Shown here: positions 43,154-57,499 of the stretch, in pieces
Numbering within the stretch: the first letter of the stretch is position 1
Layout: each line of letters opens with the position of its first letter
Assembly: GCF_031020795.1 (NCBI RefSeq)
Contig: NZ_JAVHJP010000001.1
Span: 718,751-782,750, forward strand
DNA length: 64,000 nucleotides
Direction of reading: 5' to 3'
Source: Hydrogenophaga pseudoflava
GTDB taxonomy: Bacteria > Pseudomonadota > Gammaproteobacteria > Burkholderiales > Burkholderiaceae_C
Notes under the pieces: generated by a model
What the model was told of the DNA's origin: nothing
The model's database searches: none
What the model saw: the letters and a program-made list of their open reading frames with translations, nothing else
Program-made: the position numbers and the translations under genes

Positions 43154-43633
43154 TCACTGCGACTTCTGTTCACCGCCGTCGGCGGCCTTGTTGAACAAGA
43201 ACTGGCCGATCAGGTTCTCCAGGACCACCGCCGACTGGGTCTGCGTGATCACGTCGCCCGGCTGCAGGTTCTTCTCGTCTCCACCGGGTTCAATACCGAT
43301 GTACTGGTCTCCCAGCAGACCCGAGGTAAGGATCTTGGCCGAGGAATCCTTGGGGAACGACACGCCCTTGCTGACCTCCAGCGTCACCACGCCCAGGTAG
43401 GTCTGGGGGTCCAGGGTCACACTGGTCACCCGGCCGACATGGACGCCCGCGGAGCGCACCGGCGCGCGGGCCTTGAGCCCGCCGATGTTGTCGAAGCGCG
43501 CCTGCAGCGTGTAGGTGTCACCACCATTGGTGAAGCTGGCCAGGTTGGCCGCCTTGAGGGCGAGGAACAGCAGCGACAGCGCACCGAGCACGACAAACAG
43601 GCCAACGAAGATTTCAATGCTTTTCTTGTTCAT
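43154..43633 (-). CDS. mlaD: Mla substrate-binding subunit MlaD (MCE domain)
   Basis: 159-aa inner-membrane-anchored MCE protein with an N-terminal helix (VGLFVVLGALSLLFLALKA) and one MCE domain including GGLKARAPVRSAGVHVGRV and GLLGDQYIGIEPGG. It forms a hexameric ring that receives or hands off phospholipids. The gene sits 13 bp downstream of mlaE. Confidence 0.95.
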   Translation of the reverse strand: MNKKSIEIFVGLFVVLGALSLLFLALKAANLASFTNGGDTYTLQARFDNIGGLKARAPVRSAGVHVGRVTSVTLDPQTYLGVVTLEVSKGVSFPKDSSAKILTSGLLGDQYIGIEPGGDEKNLQPGDVITQTQSAVVLENLIGQFLFNKAADGGEQKSQ

Positions 43634-43646
43634 GGGTTCTCCCGGA

Positions 43647-44426
43647 TCAAGGGGTCGAGAACATCAGGGCGGTCAGGATGAAGTCCATCGCCAGCACGCC
43701 CAGCGAGGCGGTGACCACCGTTCTTGTGGTGGCATAGGCCACCCCCTCCGGGGTGGCTTCGGTTTCATAGCCCTGGTAGAGCGCCACGGCAGTGCAGATG
43801 ACGCCGAACACCGCGCTCTTGACGACGCCGTTGCCCACGTCCCGCCAGACATCGACGCCGTTCTGCTGGATCGACCAGAAATTGCCGGCGTCGATGCCGA
43901 TCAGCAGCACGGCGACCACGTAGGCGCCCAGAATACCGACCGTGGAAAACAGGGCGGCCAGCAAGGGCATCGACAGGATGCCGCCCAGGAAACGCGGTGC
44001 CAGCACCCGGGCCTTGGGATCGATGGCCATCAGCTCCATCGCCGCGATCTGTTCGCCGGCCTTCATCAGGCCGATTTCGGCCGTCAGCGAGGTGCCGGCG
44101 CGCCCGGCAAACAGCAGGGCGGTGACCACCGGCCCCAGTTCCCGCACCAGGGCCAGGTTGACGATCAGGCCCAGCGATTCGGCCGCACCGTAGGTGGTCA
44201 GCGCGTAATACATCTGCAGCGCCAGTACGAAGCCCACGGACAGGCCGGATGCCACGATGATCACCAGGGATCGGTTGCCGATGGCGTGGACCTGACCCAC
44301 CACCAGACCGAAGCGGCGCAGCGCAGACGGCGTCGCGCGCAGCAGATCGAGAAAGAACAGCGCCCCGTGGCCCCAGCGCGCCAACTGGGCCAGGACCACC
44401 TGGCCAATCGTCTGCAGTAGCTTCAT
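43647..44426 (-). CDS. mlaE: Mla permease MlaE
   Basis: 259-aa multi-pass permease of the Mla lipid transporter. RELGPVVTALLFAGRAGTSLTAEIG is the MlaE-family signature. About five to six membrane helices are visible. Its ATG overlaps the mlaF stop (ATGA). Confidence 0.96.
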   Translation of the reverse strand: MKLLQTIGQVVLAQLARWGHGALFFLDLLRATPSALRRFGLVVGQVHAIGNRSLVIIVASGLSVGFVLALQMYYALTTYGAAESLGLIVNLALVRELGPVVTALLFAGRAGTSLTAEIGLMKAGEQIAAMELMAIDPKARVLAPRFLGGILSMPLLAALFSTVGILGAYVVAVLLIGIDAGNFWSIQQNGVDVWRDVGNGVVKSAVFGVICTAVALYQGYETEATPEGVAYATTRTVVTASLGVLAMDFILTALMFSTP

Positions 44427-45238
44427 GCCGTGGCCCTCGGACCAAAGTCTTCGGCCACCGACCGGGCCGGGTAGTGGAACTTGACCGGACCGTCGGGCTC
44501 ACCGCGCACGAACTGGCGCACCTCCGGATCGGTGCTGGCCATGAGTTCGGCCGGCGTGCCCTGGGCCACGACACGGCCGCCGGGCGCCAGCAGCACCACA
44601 TGGTCGCTGATCGCCATGCACTGGGGAATGTCGTGGGAGATCAGCAGCGAGGTGGCACCGGTCACGTCGGTCAGAGTGCGGATGAGCTTGGCCGCCACCC
44701 CCATGGACACCAGATCGAGGCCCGCAAAGGGTTCGTCATACATGATCAGCTCGGGGTCCAGTGCGATGGCACGGGCGAGCGCCACACGGCGCGCCATGCC
44801 ACCGGAGACCTCGCTGATCTTCAGATGGGCCGCGCCCCGCAAGCCGACGGCATCGAGCTTCATCAGCACGATGTGGCGAATCAGCGATTCGGGAAGATCG
44901 CTCATTTCGCGCAGGGGAAACGCAACGTTGTCGAACACGTTCAGGTCGGTGAACAGCGCGCCGAACTGGAACAGCATGCCCAGACGACGGCGCAGCCGGA
45001 ACAGCTGCGCCCTGTCGGCGGTGTTCACCACTTCACCGTCGAACACCACCCGGCCGCTGCTGGGCGCATGCACGCCACCGATCAGGCGCAGCAGGGTGGT
45101 TTTTCCGCAGCCGGAACCGCCCAGCACGGCCGTGATCTTGCCGCGGGCGAACTGGAGGGAGATGTCGTTGAGGATGGTCCTTCGGCTGTCGTAGCCGAAG
45201 GTGACATGGTCGATGTCGATAAAGGGGGTATCGCTCAT
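44423..45238 (-). CDS. mlaF: Mla ATPase MlaF
   Basis: 271-aa ABC ATPase of the Mla system: Walker A GGSGCGKTT, signature VSGGMARRVALARAI, Walker B LIMYDEPFAGLD. The C-terminal extension (GPVKFHYPARS) probably engages MlaB as in E. coli MlaF. The start is the ATG at 45238; the open frame begins 8 codons earlier. It heads the 24-gene minus-strand run and lies 76 bp downstream of gltD. Confidence 0.95.
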   Translation of the reverse strand: MSDTPFIDIDHVTFGYDSRRTILNDISLQFARGKITAVLGGSGCGKTTLLRLIGGVHAPSSGRVVFDGEVVNTADRAQLFRLRRRLGMLFQFGALFTDLNVFDNVAFPLREMSDLPESLIRHIVLMKLDAVGLRGAAHLKISEVSGGMARRVALARAIALDPELIMYDEPFAGLDLVSMGVAAKLIRTLTDVTGATSLLISHDIPQCMAISDHVVLLAPGGRVVAQGTPAELMASTDPEVRQFVRGEPDGPVKFHYPARSVAEDFGPRATA

Positions 45239-45314
45239 GAGGCCAGATGTGTGACCGGGCATTGTCGCACGCGCGTCGAAAACGCCCGGTCCGCCTCCGG
45301 CAATCCCCCAGGGC

Positions 45315-46796
45315 TCAGCGCGGCAGGTCGGACTGCCCCATCAGGAACTCATCCACCGCCCGCGCCGCCTGGCGTCCTTCCCGGATGGCCCACACCACCA
45401 GGGACTGGCCGCGGCGCATGTCGCCGGCTGCAAACACCTTGGGCACGTTGGTGATGTAACCACCGGTAAAGTCCGTCGTGGCCTTGGCGTTGCCACGCGC
45501 GTCCTTCTCGACGCCAAAGGCGTCCAACACCGTCGCAACCGGGTTCACGAAGCCCATGGCCAGCAGAACCATGTCGGCCTTGTATTCCTTCTCGGTACCG
45601 GCGATCTCGACCAGCTTGCCGTCCTTGAACTCCACGTTCACCGTCTTGAGACCGATGAGCTTGCCGTTCTTGCCGACGAACTCCTTGGTGGAGATGGCGA
45701 ACTCACGCGCCAAGATGCCCTTCTCGGCGCTTTCGTCGTGGCTGGAGCTCGTGCGCAGCTTCAGCGGCCAGTAGGGCCAGACCAGGGGCTTGTCTTCCTG
45801 CTCCGGCGGCTGCGGCATGACCTCGAACTGGGTCACGCTCACGGCGCCGTGGCGTGTGCTGGTGCCGACGCAGTCGGAGCCGGTGTCGCCACCGCCGATC
45901 ACGATGACATTCTTGCCATCAGCGCGCAGCTGGTTCTTGAGCTTGTCGCCCGCATTGACCTTGTTCTGCTGCGGCAGGAACTCCATCGCGAAGTGCACAC
46001 CATCCAGGTCACGCCCCGGCACGGGCAGGTCGCGGCTCTGCTCGGCCCCCCCAGTCAGCAGCACAGCGTCGAACTGTGCCTTGAGGTCCTCGGCGCTGAT
46101 CACGGTCTTAGCATCGTTGGTGACCTTGCTGCCTTCGGGCAGGGCGCCGACCAGCGTGCTGGTCTTGAACACCACGCCCTCGGCTTCCATCTGCGCCACG
46201 CGGCGGTCGATGTGCGACTTCTCCATCTTGAAGTCCGGAATGCCGTAACGCAGCAGGCCGCCGATGCGGCTGTTCTTCTCGAACACCGTCACGTCGTGGC
46301 CGGCGCGCGCCAGCTGCTGGGCCGCGGCCAGCCCGGCCGGGCCGGAGCCGACGACGGCAACCTTCTTGCCGGTCTTGTGCCGGGCCGGCTGCGGCTGGAC
46401 CCAGCCGTTTTCCCAGGCCTTGTCGATGATGGCGTGCTCGATGGACTTGATGCCCACCGCGTCGCCGTTCACGTTGATGGTGCACGCCGCCTCGCAGGGC
46501 GCGGGGCAGATGCGGCCGGTGAACTCCGGGAAGTTGTTGGTGCTGTGCAACACGGTGATGGCGTTTTGCCAGTCGCCCTGGTACACCAGGTCGTTGAAGT
46601 CCGGAATGATGTTGTTGACCGGGCAGCCGTTGTTGCAGAACGGCGTGCCGCAGTCCATGCAGCGCGCGCCCTGGATCTTGGCCTGGCTGTCGTCCAGCGC
46701 AACCACGAATTCCTTGTAGTGCTTCAGGCGTTCGGCAACGGGCTTGTAGCCCTCTTCCAGACGCTCATATTCCATGAAGCCGGTGACTTTTCCCAT
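45315..46796 (-). CDS. gltD: Glutamate synthase small subunit
   Basis: 493-aa NADPH-dependent beta subunit: N-terminal cysteines for [4Fe-4S] centres ([14 protein letters not shown] and CPAPCEAAC), an FAD-binding motif [14 protein letters not shown], and the NADPH site [13 protein letters not shown]. It hands electrons to GltB for reductive synthesis of glutamate from glutamine and 2-oxoglutarate. It follows gltB by 31 bp. Confidence 0.97.
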   Translation of the reverse strand: MGKVTGFMEYERLEEGYKPVAERLKHYKEFVVALDDSQAKIQGARCMDCGTPFCNNGCPVNNIIPDFNDLVYQGDWQNAITVLHSTNNFPEFTGRICPAPCEAACTINVNGDAVGIKSIEHAIIDKAWENGWVQPQPARHKTGKKVAVVGSGPAGLAAAQQLARAGHDVTVFEKNSRIGGLLRYGIPDFKMEKSHIDRRVAQMEAEGVVFKTSTLVGALPEGSKVTNDAKTVISAEDLKAQFDAVLLTGGAEQSRDLPVPGRDLDGVHFAMEFLPQQNKVNAGDKLKNQLRADGKNVIVIGGGDTGSDCVGTSTRHGAVSVTQFEVMPQPPEQEDKPLVWPYWPLKLRTSSSHDESAEKGILAREFAISTKEFVGKNGKLIGLKTVNVEFKDGKLVEIAGTEKEYKADMVLLAMGFVNPVATVLDAFGVEKDARGNAKATTDFTGGYITNVPKVFAAGDMRRGQSLVVWAIREGRQAARAVDEFLMGQSDLPR

Positions 46797-46827
46797 GATG
46801 AATGATCCTGCGTGGGGTGGTTGCTTC

Positions 46828-51603
<4,776 letters not shown>

Positions 51604-51692
51604 GGCGCTTCCTTTTCTGGACAAGGGCATGGCAAAAATGCGCGGGACGCGAAGCTTAATGCACTGCAACATCAATGCCAAGAGGAATAATT

Positions 51693-51704
51693 GGGGTCAG
51701 ATTC
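51693..51704 (+). repeat. RAYT-associated repeat, left copy
   Basis: GGGGTCAGATTC, pointing toward the transposase gene. It lies about 90 bp upstream of the gltB start in an AT-rich strip. Confidence 0.5.
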
Positions 51705-51741
51705 TTAAAAAATAAAAATAGTAACGGCCCTAAGTAAATAA

Positions 51742-51751
51742 GGGTCAGATT
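51742..51751 (+). repeat. RAYT-associated repeat, second left copy
   Basis: GGGTCAGATT, a direct repeat of the left-end sequence 38 bp inward of the first copy. Confidence 0.45.
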
Positions 51752-51788
51752 AAAAAGACACAAGGAGACTTGATTCCAAAGGAAATTT

Positions 51789-51805
51789 TCCTGATGCCGT
51801 CAGGA
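51789..51805 (-). repeat. Hairpin at the 3' end of the RAYT gene
   Basis: TCCTGA-TGCCG-TCAGGA, a 6-bp perfect stem with a 5-nt loop. The stop codon of the transposase (51800-51802) lies in the stem. It may be a REP-like hairpin or a weak terminator. Confidence 0.4.
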
Positions 51806-52492
51806 CAATGGCTTTTTGGGGCGGCCTGGTCGTGCCGGGCTCAGCCGACGATCGGTGTCTTGGCCAAGCGATTCCATGTAGGCCCCGTCGCCCAGCGCCC
51901 AGCCATGCCACAGCGCATCGGCAATGGCGCCCACCTCTTGCGCATTCAGACCGGCACGCACCAAATCGGCGTACGCCGCCTCGCGCGCAAACGGCGTGTT
52001 GCCCAATCCCCAGTACAGCGCATGGGGCGTGATGCGGCGGTCCGGCGCCAGGCCCGCGTAGTGACGGTGACTGGACCAGGGGTAGGACTGCGCATCGGGG
52101 CTCAAACCTTCGCGCACCGGGTCCAGATCGATGAAGGCCATGCAGGGCATGAGGTGGCGCTCCGCCTGGATCAGCGTGGACCGGTAGCGCCCTTCCCAGA
52201 GCGTGCCACTGCGGCCGTGGCGGCGGTTGAAATGGCGCACATAGTCCCTGCCCATGCCTTGCATCAGACGGGGCACTCCATCGGTGGTGGAGGGCGTGCA
52301 CAACAGCTGGAAGTGGTCCGGCATCAGCACATAAGCATGCACCGCGACCTTCAGCTGCTCGGCGCGCGCCTGAAGCAGGTCCAGCAGGGCCTCGCGGTCG
52401 GTGTCGTCCAGCACGACGGCCTGCCGGTTGTTGCCACGGTGCATCACGTGATGAACCTGCCCCGGCAGGGTCAGGCGGGCCAGTCGAGCCAA
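51800..52492 (-). CDS. REP-associated tyrosine transposase (Y1_Tnp, IS200-like)
   Basis: 230-aa Y1 transposase-type protein. Landmarks are HHVMHRGNNRQ, VHAYVLMPDHFQLL (the HUH position is H60-F-Q62, so HUQ), the likely catalytic tyrosine in GRDYVRHFN (Y84), and GTLWEGRYRS. The start codon is TTG at 52492, which gives the family N-terminus MARLARLTLPG. RAYTs are usually single-copy domesticated genes that act on REP-type hairpins. The length is complete and there is no frameshift. It lies between an unrecognised gene and gltB. Confidence 0.88.
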   Translation of the reverse strand: MARLARLTLPGQVHHVMHRGNNRQAVVLDDTDREALLDLLQARAEQLKVAVHAYVLMPDHFQLLCTPSTTDGVPRLMQGMGRDYVRHFNRRHGRSGTLWEGRYRSTLIQAERHLMPCMAFIDLDPVREGLSPDAQSYPWSSHRHYAGLAPDRRITPHALYWGLGNTPFAREAAYADLVRAGLNAQEVGAIADALWHGWALGDGAYMESLGQDTDRRLSPARPGRPKKPLS

Positions 52493-52505
52493 GACAGTCT
52501 CCGTT

Positions 52506-52518
52506 GGAATCCGACCCC
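52506..52518 (-). repeat. RAYT-associated repeat, right copy (inverted)
   Basis: GGAATCCGACCCC on the plus strand, which reads GGGGTCGGATTCC on the minus strand. It matches the left copies with one substitution and faces them. Confidence 0.5.
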
Positions 52519-52546
52519 GATTATCTCCCCGGGGCTTTCAGGCACT

Positions 52547-53194
52547 CTAGAGGAACTGGCTGGGCTCACCCACGATCAGGCGCGCCAGTTCGTCCAGCCG
52601 GGCGGGACTCACCTGGCCGACCGGCAGCCCGGTCGTCAAGACCTCCATGCCACCGACGCAGGCCAGCCGGAACCTCAGCAACGCCGCATCATGATCGGCC
52701 GTCACCATCACGCTCGCCCGCGCCGCCATCTCGAAATCGAAGACGATGGCCAGCAAGGCGTTGGACTCGGGATGCCGCTGCTCGGTGCGCTCGTGCACCA
52801 CGTGGCCGGCGGCCAGGCGCTTCTGGACCCGTTCGAGGTCCGGCGGGAAGTTGACGCTCACCCGCCCCCGGCGCACCTCGCCTTCGCGCGGCCCCAGCTT
52901 CCAGCCCAGCGCAAGGTAGTCGAACACCTCGCGGTCGCGCAGGCGTTTCTTCCGGGCGTCGAACCGGAAATCGTACTGCCGCATGTCGGGCCACAGGTGC
53001 TTGTGATCGAGCCCCAGCCGCAGCGCCGCCGGCTGGATCACGCTCAGCTGGCGCGCCAGCTCGGACAGGTAGTTCCAGACCACCTGACAGGCCGCTTCGG
53101 TGGCCGCGGTGCGGGCTTCCAGCCCGTGCTGCTGTTCGCCCTGCTCGGCCTGGCGGGCCTGCGCCTGTCGTTTGAGCTGCTGGAGATAGCTCAT
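52547..53194 (-). CDS. Conserved-looking hypothetical protein
   Basis: 215-aa protein I do not recognise. It starts with a Gln/Arg/Ala-rich helix likely to be a coiled coil (residues 1-30). An alpha/beta region follows, with runs such as WNYLSELARQLSVIQP, RQYDFRFDARKKRLRDREVFDYLALGWKLGP and LLAIVFDFEMAARASVMV. No signal peptide, transmembrane helix, catalytic motif or cysteine pair is obvious. Codon use looks like its neighbours. It lies 76 bp after the MFS gene on the same strand and before the RAYT unit. Confidence 0.8.
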   Translation of the reverse strand: MSYLQQLKRQAQARQAEQGEQQHGLEARTAATEAACQVVWNYLSELARQLSVIQPAALRLGLDHKHLWPDMRQYDFRFDARKKRLRDREVFDYLALGWKLGPREGEVRRGRVSVNFPPDLERVQKRLAAGHVVHERTEQRHPESNALLAIVFDFEMAARASVMVTADHDAALLRFRLACVGGMEVLTTGLPVGQVSPARLDELARLIVGEPSQFL

Positions 53195-53270
53195 GGGTTC
53201 CGTTCCGTCCTCTTGGTCCTGCCCTTGGCGGCTGTGGCTCTCGCCCTCATTGGCGGCAGTGTATCGCCCC

Positions 53271-54509
53271 TCACCGGGTCGGCGAACCCGGCCGACCGCG
53301 CCACTCGCGCTGCAGCCGCGCGGCCAGCAGCAGGCCGAGCAGGGAGCAGGCGCCCGTCACCACCCAGGTCCACTGCCATCCGCCCACACGGGTCACCCAC
53401 CAGGCCACGGCAGGCGGACCGATGAACTGGCCCAGCGCCGAGAACTGCTGCATCCAGCCCACGGTTGTGGACACCGTGTCCCGGCCCGGGGCCAGCACCA
53501 CCGCCACGCCAAACAGGGTGCCCGGAATGAGCCCTCCAACCGACGAAAACAGCAGCACGGCCAGGTACTGCAACACCGGATGACCCACCGCCCCAAAGGT
53601 GACCACGGCCCCCGCCGCCATCGCGCCGTAGCCGAGCGCCACCAGCACGCCGGGGCGCGCCCCCCGGGCGAGCCACCGCCCAGCCGCCACATTGCCCACC
53701 ATGTTCACCGCCGCGGCCAGTGCGCTCAGCACCGCCACCTCGGTGGCTCCCAGGCCTGACTGCACATAAATCGTCGGCAGAAAACCGATGACCGCCAGCC
53801 ACTGGCCTGAATACAGCAGAAAGCCCAAGGCGACCAGCCAGGGCCCCGGCGCCTGCAAAGTCCGCTTCAGACGCGGCCACAGGGACGATGCCGCAGCGGC
53901 TGCCTCTCCTGAGCCGGCCGCCGGAGCAGGCACCCGCAGCGCCAGCCAGGCCGCCGCAGCCAGACCAGCCAGCGCCAGCAGCCACCAGGTGGTGCGCCAG
54001 CCCGACCAGGCCATCAGCGGTACGCCCAGCAACAGCGCCAGTGCGGTGCCCATCGGCATGTAGGTCCCCCACCACCCCAGCGCCCGGGACAGACGCACCG
54101 GGTCGTGCAGGTGCAACCTCAGCAGGCCAGGTGCCGGCAGCACCGTCAGAAGGAATCCGGCGCCCTCCACCACCCGGGACAGCAGCAGCCGGTTCACGTC
54201 AGGCGCGAGCGCTCCACCGGCGCTGCCCGCGGCCAGCACGCACAATCCCGCCAGCATCACCCGGCGCGGCCCCAGCCGGTCGGCCAGCAGGCCGACCACC
54301 AGCCCCAGCGACAGCCCCGCCAACTGCACCAGCGACAGCAGGAAACCGGCTTGCACCAGATTCAGTCCCAACTCGGCCTGGAGGTAGGGAATCGCCACAG
54401 GCAGTTTGCCCACATGCAGCGCTGAGCACACCCCCACACCGACCACCACAAGGGCCACACCCCGGTCGTCGGTGGTGCCGGAACGCACGGGAGACGCCGG
54501 AAGGTTCAT
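53271..54509 (-). CDS. MFS transporter
   Basis: 412-aa protein with 12 hydrophobic segments in two halves. The MFS motif A (GLLADRLGPRR, residues about 73-83) sits between TM2 and TM3. The overall pattern recalls the CynX/NimT group of small-anion or drug exporters, but no substrate can be assigned. It starts 6 bp after dgt, suggesting the two are co-transcribed. Confidence 0.88.
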   Translation of the reverse strand: MNLPASPVRSGTTDDRGVALVVVGVGVCSALHVGKLPVAIPYLQAELGLNLVQAGFLLSLVQLAGLSLGLVVGLLADRLGPRRVMLAGLCVLAAGSAGGALAPDVNRLLLSRVVEGAGFLLTVLPAPGLLRLHLHDPVRLSRALGWWGTYMPMGTALALLLGVPLMAWSGWRTTWWLLALAGLAAAAWLALRVPAPAAGSGEAAAAASSLWPRLKRTLQAPGPWLVALGFLLYSGQWLAVIGFLPTIYVQSGLGATEVAVLSALAAAVNMVGNVAAGRWLARGARPGVLVALGYGAMAAGAVVTFGAVGHPVLQYLAVLLFSSVGGLIPGTLFGVAVVLAPGRDTVSTTVGWMQQFSALGQFIGPPAVAWWVTRVGGWQWTWVVTGACSLLGLLLAARLQREWRGRPGSPTR

Positions 54510-54515
54510 GGACGC

Positions 54516-55691
54516 TCAGGGAAACAGCACACGACCGCTCAGGCGCTGGTGTTCCCGGATGGCAAAGCGGTCCGTCATCCCGGCGATGTAGTCGGCCACC
54601 GCCCGCGCGGGCTGGCGGACCTTCAACGGCGAGTGCGGCCACTCGTCCAGGCGCTCGAGGTACATCGAGAACAGTTCGGTCACCACCTGCGCCGCCCGCT
54701 CCGTGGTGTCCATCACCTGCGGGTGGCGGTACAGGTTGCGCAACAGGAAGTGCTTGAGCGCCTGCGATTCGGCCTTCATCGCATCGGAGAAACCCACCAA
54801 CGGACGCGCCTGCGCGCGCACGTCGTCGAGCGTCTCCACCCCGGAGGCCTCAATGCGGGCGCGCGTGGTGTCGATCACGTCGTAGACCTGGTCGCTGAGC
54901 ATCAGTCTGATCGACTCGAACAGCAGCCGACGGCCGCCCAGGTCGGGGTGCGCGCCCAAGGCCTGGCGGCGATAGCGGTCAAACAGGGGCACCTCGGAGA
55001 TCTGCTCCAGGGTCAGCAACCCGGAGCGCACGCCGTCGTCGATGTCGTGGGCGTTGTACGCAATCTCGTCGGCCAGATTGCACAGCTGCGCCTCGAGCGA
55101 CGGGCAGCCTCCGGTCACAAACCTCTGGGCCACACCGCCGGGCTCGGCCTTCAACAGGCGCTGCGCATGGACTCTGGAGCAGTGCTTGAGGATGCCTTCC
55201 CGGGTCTCGAAGGTCAGGTTCAGCCCGTCAAACGCCGGGTAGCGCTCCTCCAGCGCATCGACCACCCGCAGACTCTGCAGGTTGTGCTCGAAGCCCCAGT
55301 CCGCCTCGTCGGTGGATGGTGTTTGCGGGCGCGCAGCCCTCATGGACGCATTGAGCGCGTCCTGTCCCGCATGGCCAAAGGGTGTATGCCCGAGATCGTG
55401 GGCCAGGGCAATCGCCTCGACCAGATCCTCGTTGAGCCCAAGGGTGCGCGCAATGCTGCGCCCGAGCTGCGCCACCTCAAGAGAATGCGTCAGCCGGGTG
55501 CGGAACAGGTCGCCTTCATGGTTCAGGAAAACCTGCGTCTTGTAGACCAGGCGCCGGAACGCGGTGGAATGAATGATCCGGTCGCGGTCGCGCTGGAACA
55601 CCGAGCGGGTGGGAGCCTCAGGCTCGGCAAAGCGGCGCCCCCGGCTGCGCGCCGGATCGGCCGCATAGGAAGCGAACAACCTGGGCTTCAC
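54516..55691 (-). CDS. dgt: Deoxyguanosinetriphosphate triphosphohydrolase-like protein
   Basis: 391-aa HD-domain dNTPase of the Dgt type. HD residues are visible: H69 ([12 protein letters not shown]), H98-D99 ([13 protein letters not shown]), with more downstream. It would hydrolyse dNTPs to nucleosides and triphosphate. The start is GTG at 55691, overlapping the aroB stop as GTGA; the frame upstream lies within aroB. Confidence 0.93.
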   Translation of the reverse strand: MKPRLFASYAADPARSRGRRFAEPEAPTRSVFQRDRDRIIHSTAFRRLVYKTQVFLNHEGDLFRTRLTHSLEVAQLGRSIARTLGLNEDLVEAIALAHDLGHTPFGHAGQDALNASMRAARPQTPSTDEADWGFEHNLQSLRVVDALEERYPAFDGLNLTFETREGILKHCSRVHAQRLLKAEPGGVAQRFVTGGCPSLEAQLCNLADEIAYNAHDIDDGVRSGLLTLEQISEVPLFDRYRRQALGAHPDLGGRRLLFESIRLMLSDQVYDVIDTTRARIEASGVETLDDVRAQARPLVGFSDAMKAESQALKHFLLRNLYRHPQVMDTTERAAQVVTELFSMYLERLDEWPHSPLKVRQPARAVADYIAGMTDRFAIREHQRLSGRVLFP

Positions 55692-56809
55692 CCGCCACAA
55701 CTTTCGGTAATGACCTCGCCCACCAACATGTCCGGGGCCCCTTGCATCAGGGCCTTGCCGGTCCCGTCCACCAGCACAAAACGAATCTCGCCCGCCTCCG
55801 ACTTCTTGTCCAGGCGCATCAGGGACAGGTAACGCCCCACGTTGTCGACCTCGTCCAGCACGGGCGCGCGCACCGGAAGACCCGCCGCGGTCACCACCGC
55901 CTGGATGCGCTCGACAAAAGCCTCGGAGACCAGCCCCATGCGCGCGGACAGCCGCGTGGCCATCACCATGCCGCAACCCACGGCCTCACCGTGCAGCCAG
56001 GCGCCGTAGCCCATCCCCGCCTCGATGGCATGGCCGAAGGTGTGTCCGAAGTTCAGGATCGCCCGCAGCCCCGACTCACGTTCATCTTGCCCCACCACCT
56101 CCGCCTTGATCTGGCAACTGCGCTTGACGGCATGCGCCATCGCCTGAGGGTCTTTCGCACGCAGGGCCGCCATGTTGTGTTCGATCCAGTGGAGAAACGC
56201 CATGTCGGCGATCGGCCCGTACTTGATCACCTCGGCCAGCCCCGCACTGAGTTCACGCTCAGCCAGCGTGTCGAGTGTGGCCAGATCGCACAGCACCCTC
56301 TGCGGCTGGTAGAAGGCACCGATCATGTTTTTGCCCAGCGGGTGGTTGATCGCCGTCTTGCCCCCCACCGAAGAATCCACCTGCGCCAGCAAGGTGGTGG
56401 GCACCTGCACGAAGGGCACGCCCCTCATGAACGCGGCTGCAGCGAAACCGGTCATGTCGCCCACCACACCTCCTCCCAGGGCAAACAGAACCGTCTTCCG
56501 ATCACACGCAGCGCCCAGCAGAGCGTCGAAGATCAGGTTCAGCGTTTCCCAGGTCTTGAATGCTTCGCCGTCCGGCAACACCACATGCAGGACCGAGGGG
56601 TAGTGTGGTTCCAGCGAGCGCCGCAGGCGATCCAGATAGAGAGGCGCCACGGTCTCGTTCGTCACGATCATGGCGGCTGTAGCCACCGGCAGTCCCGAAA
56701 ATGCCTCAGCCCGGTCCAGCAAGCCGGCCGCAATGTCAATTCTGTAACTGCGGTCGCCCAGGTCGATGACCACCTGTTCGCCGCCCGAAGGGGAAAGATC
56801 TCGATGCAT
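55688..56809 (-). CDS. aroB: 3-dehydroquinate synthase
   Basis: 373-aa enzyme that cyclises DAHP to dehydroquinate in the shikimate pathway, using NAD and a divalent metal. [18 protein letters not shown], the metal-site residues in KYGPIAD and [11 protein letters not shown], and [11 protein letters not shown] are intact. The ATG at 56809 was chosen; a GTG at 56836 would add 9 residues. It follows aroK by 70 bp, the standard aroK-aroB order. Confidence 0.97.
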   Translation of the reverse strand: MHRDLSPSGGEQVVIDLGDRSYRIDIAAGLLDRAEAFSGLPVATAAMIVTNETVAPLYLDRLRRSLEPHYPSVLHVVLPDGEAFKTWETLNLIFDALLGAACDRKTVLFALGGGVVGDMTGFAAAAFMRGVPFVQVPTTLLAQVDSSVGGKTAINHPLGKNMIGAFYQPQRVLCDLATLDTLAERELSAGLAEVIKYGPIADMAFLHWIEHNMAALRAKDPQAMAHAVKRSCQIKAEVVGQDERESGLRAILNFGHTFGHAIEAGMGYGAWLHGEAVGCGMVMATRLSARMGLVSEAFVERIQAVVTAAGLPVRAPVLDEVDNVGRYLSLMRLDKKSEAGEIRFVLVDGTGKALMQGAPDMLVGEVITESCGG

Positions 56810-56879
56810 GCCCCGAGTGTAGAGCCAGGCCTTCACGGCACGGGAACCGGTAACGCTGCTCGTCGGAGACCAGACCCGG

Positions 56880-57410
56880 TCACGCCCGAGAAGTCCCTCC
56901 GGGCGCCAGTTCCAGTTGCATGACGATCATGTTCACCAGCGTGGACACCGAAGGCCGTCCGGTGTCGATGACGTAGTGTGCAGCCTCCCGGTACAGAGGA
57001 TCGCGCACCGCGTACAGGTCTTTCAGTCGTTGCAAGGGATCGGCCACCTGCAGCAGCGGGCGGTTGCGGTCGTGCCGCAAACGACGGAAAACCTCCTCTG
57101 GGGACGACCGCAGGTAGACCACCTGACAACGGTCACGAAGCCGCTGCCGGTTGGCTGGGCGCAGCACAGCCCCCCCGCCCGTCGAGAGCACACTGTCCTG
57201 CCCCTGGGACAGCTCATCAATCACGGACTCTTCGATGTCCCTGAACCTGTCTTCACCCTCTCGCTCGAAAAACTCCCGAATCGAACATCCCAGGCGATGC
57301 TCGATCACATGATCGGAGTCCGAGAAAGACAGAGAAAGCCGCCGCGCGAGTTGACGGCCGATGGTCGATTTGCCGGAACCGGGCAAACCGATCAGTGCGA
57401 TGGAGGACAA
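56880..57410 (-). CDS. aroK: Shikimate kinase
   Basis: 176-aa P-loop kinase: GLPGSGKST (8-16), the DSDH shikimate-binding segment, and STGGGAVLR. The start is TTG at 57410; a stop lies four codons upstream in frame, so no earlier start exists. No strong Shine-Dalgarno is present. Two hairpins lie upstream in the 89-bp gap after the lipoprotein gene. Confidence 0.95.
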   Translation of the reverse strand: MSSIALIGLPGSGKSTIGRQLARRLSLSFSDSDHVIEHRLGCSIREFFEREGEDRFRDIEESVIDELSQGQDSVLSTGGGAVLRPANRQRLRDRCQVVYLRSSPEEVFRRLRHDRNRPLLQVADPLQRLKDLYAVRDPLYREAAHYVIDTGRPSVSTLVNMIVMQLELAPGGTSRA

Positions 57411-57433
57411 GTGATCAACTCATTAAAGTCAAT

Positions 57434-57492
57434 GGCGCCTGCTACCAAGAAAGGATAGCAAGCGCCGCTCAACATCCTGACACCTGTCAGGA
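57434..57492 (-). promoter_or_regulatory. Two tandem hairpins between the lipoprotein gene and aroK
   Basis: Hairpin 1: GGCGC-c-TGCTA (57434-57444) pairs with TAGCA-a-GCGCC (57456-57466). Hairpin 2: TCCTGAC (57475-57481) pairs with GTCAGGA (57486-57492) across a 4-nt loop. Neither is followed by a good T-run on the minus strand. They may end the pil transcript in a rho-dependent way or form the aroK leader. Confidence 0.4.
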
Positions 57493-57499
57493 CCAACTG

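Larger units (their letters stand above)
51693..52518 (-). mobile_element. RAYT (REP-associated tyrosine transposase) unit
   Basis: An 826-bp stretch bounded by GGGGTCAGATTC (51693-51704) and, inverted, GGAATCCGACCCC (52506-52518). A second left copy, GGGTCAGATT, is at 51742-51751. The unit contains the Y1-type transposase gene and a hairpin (51789-51805) across its stop codon. The strip 51700-51780 is AT-rich compared with the surrounding genes. The boundaries are inferred from the repeats alone. Confidence 0.5.
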
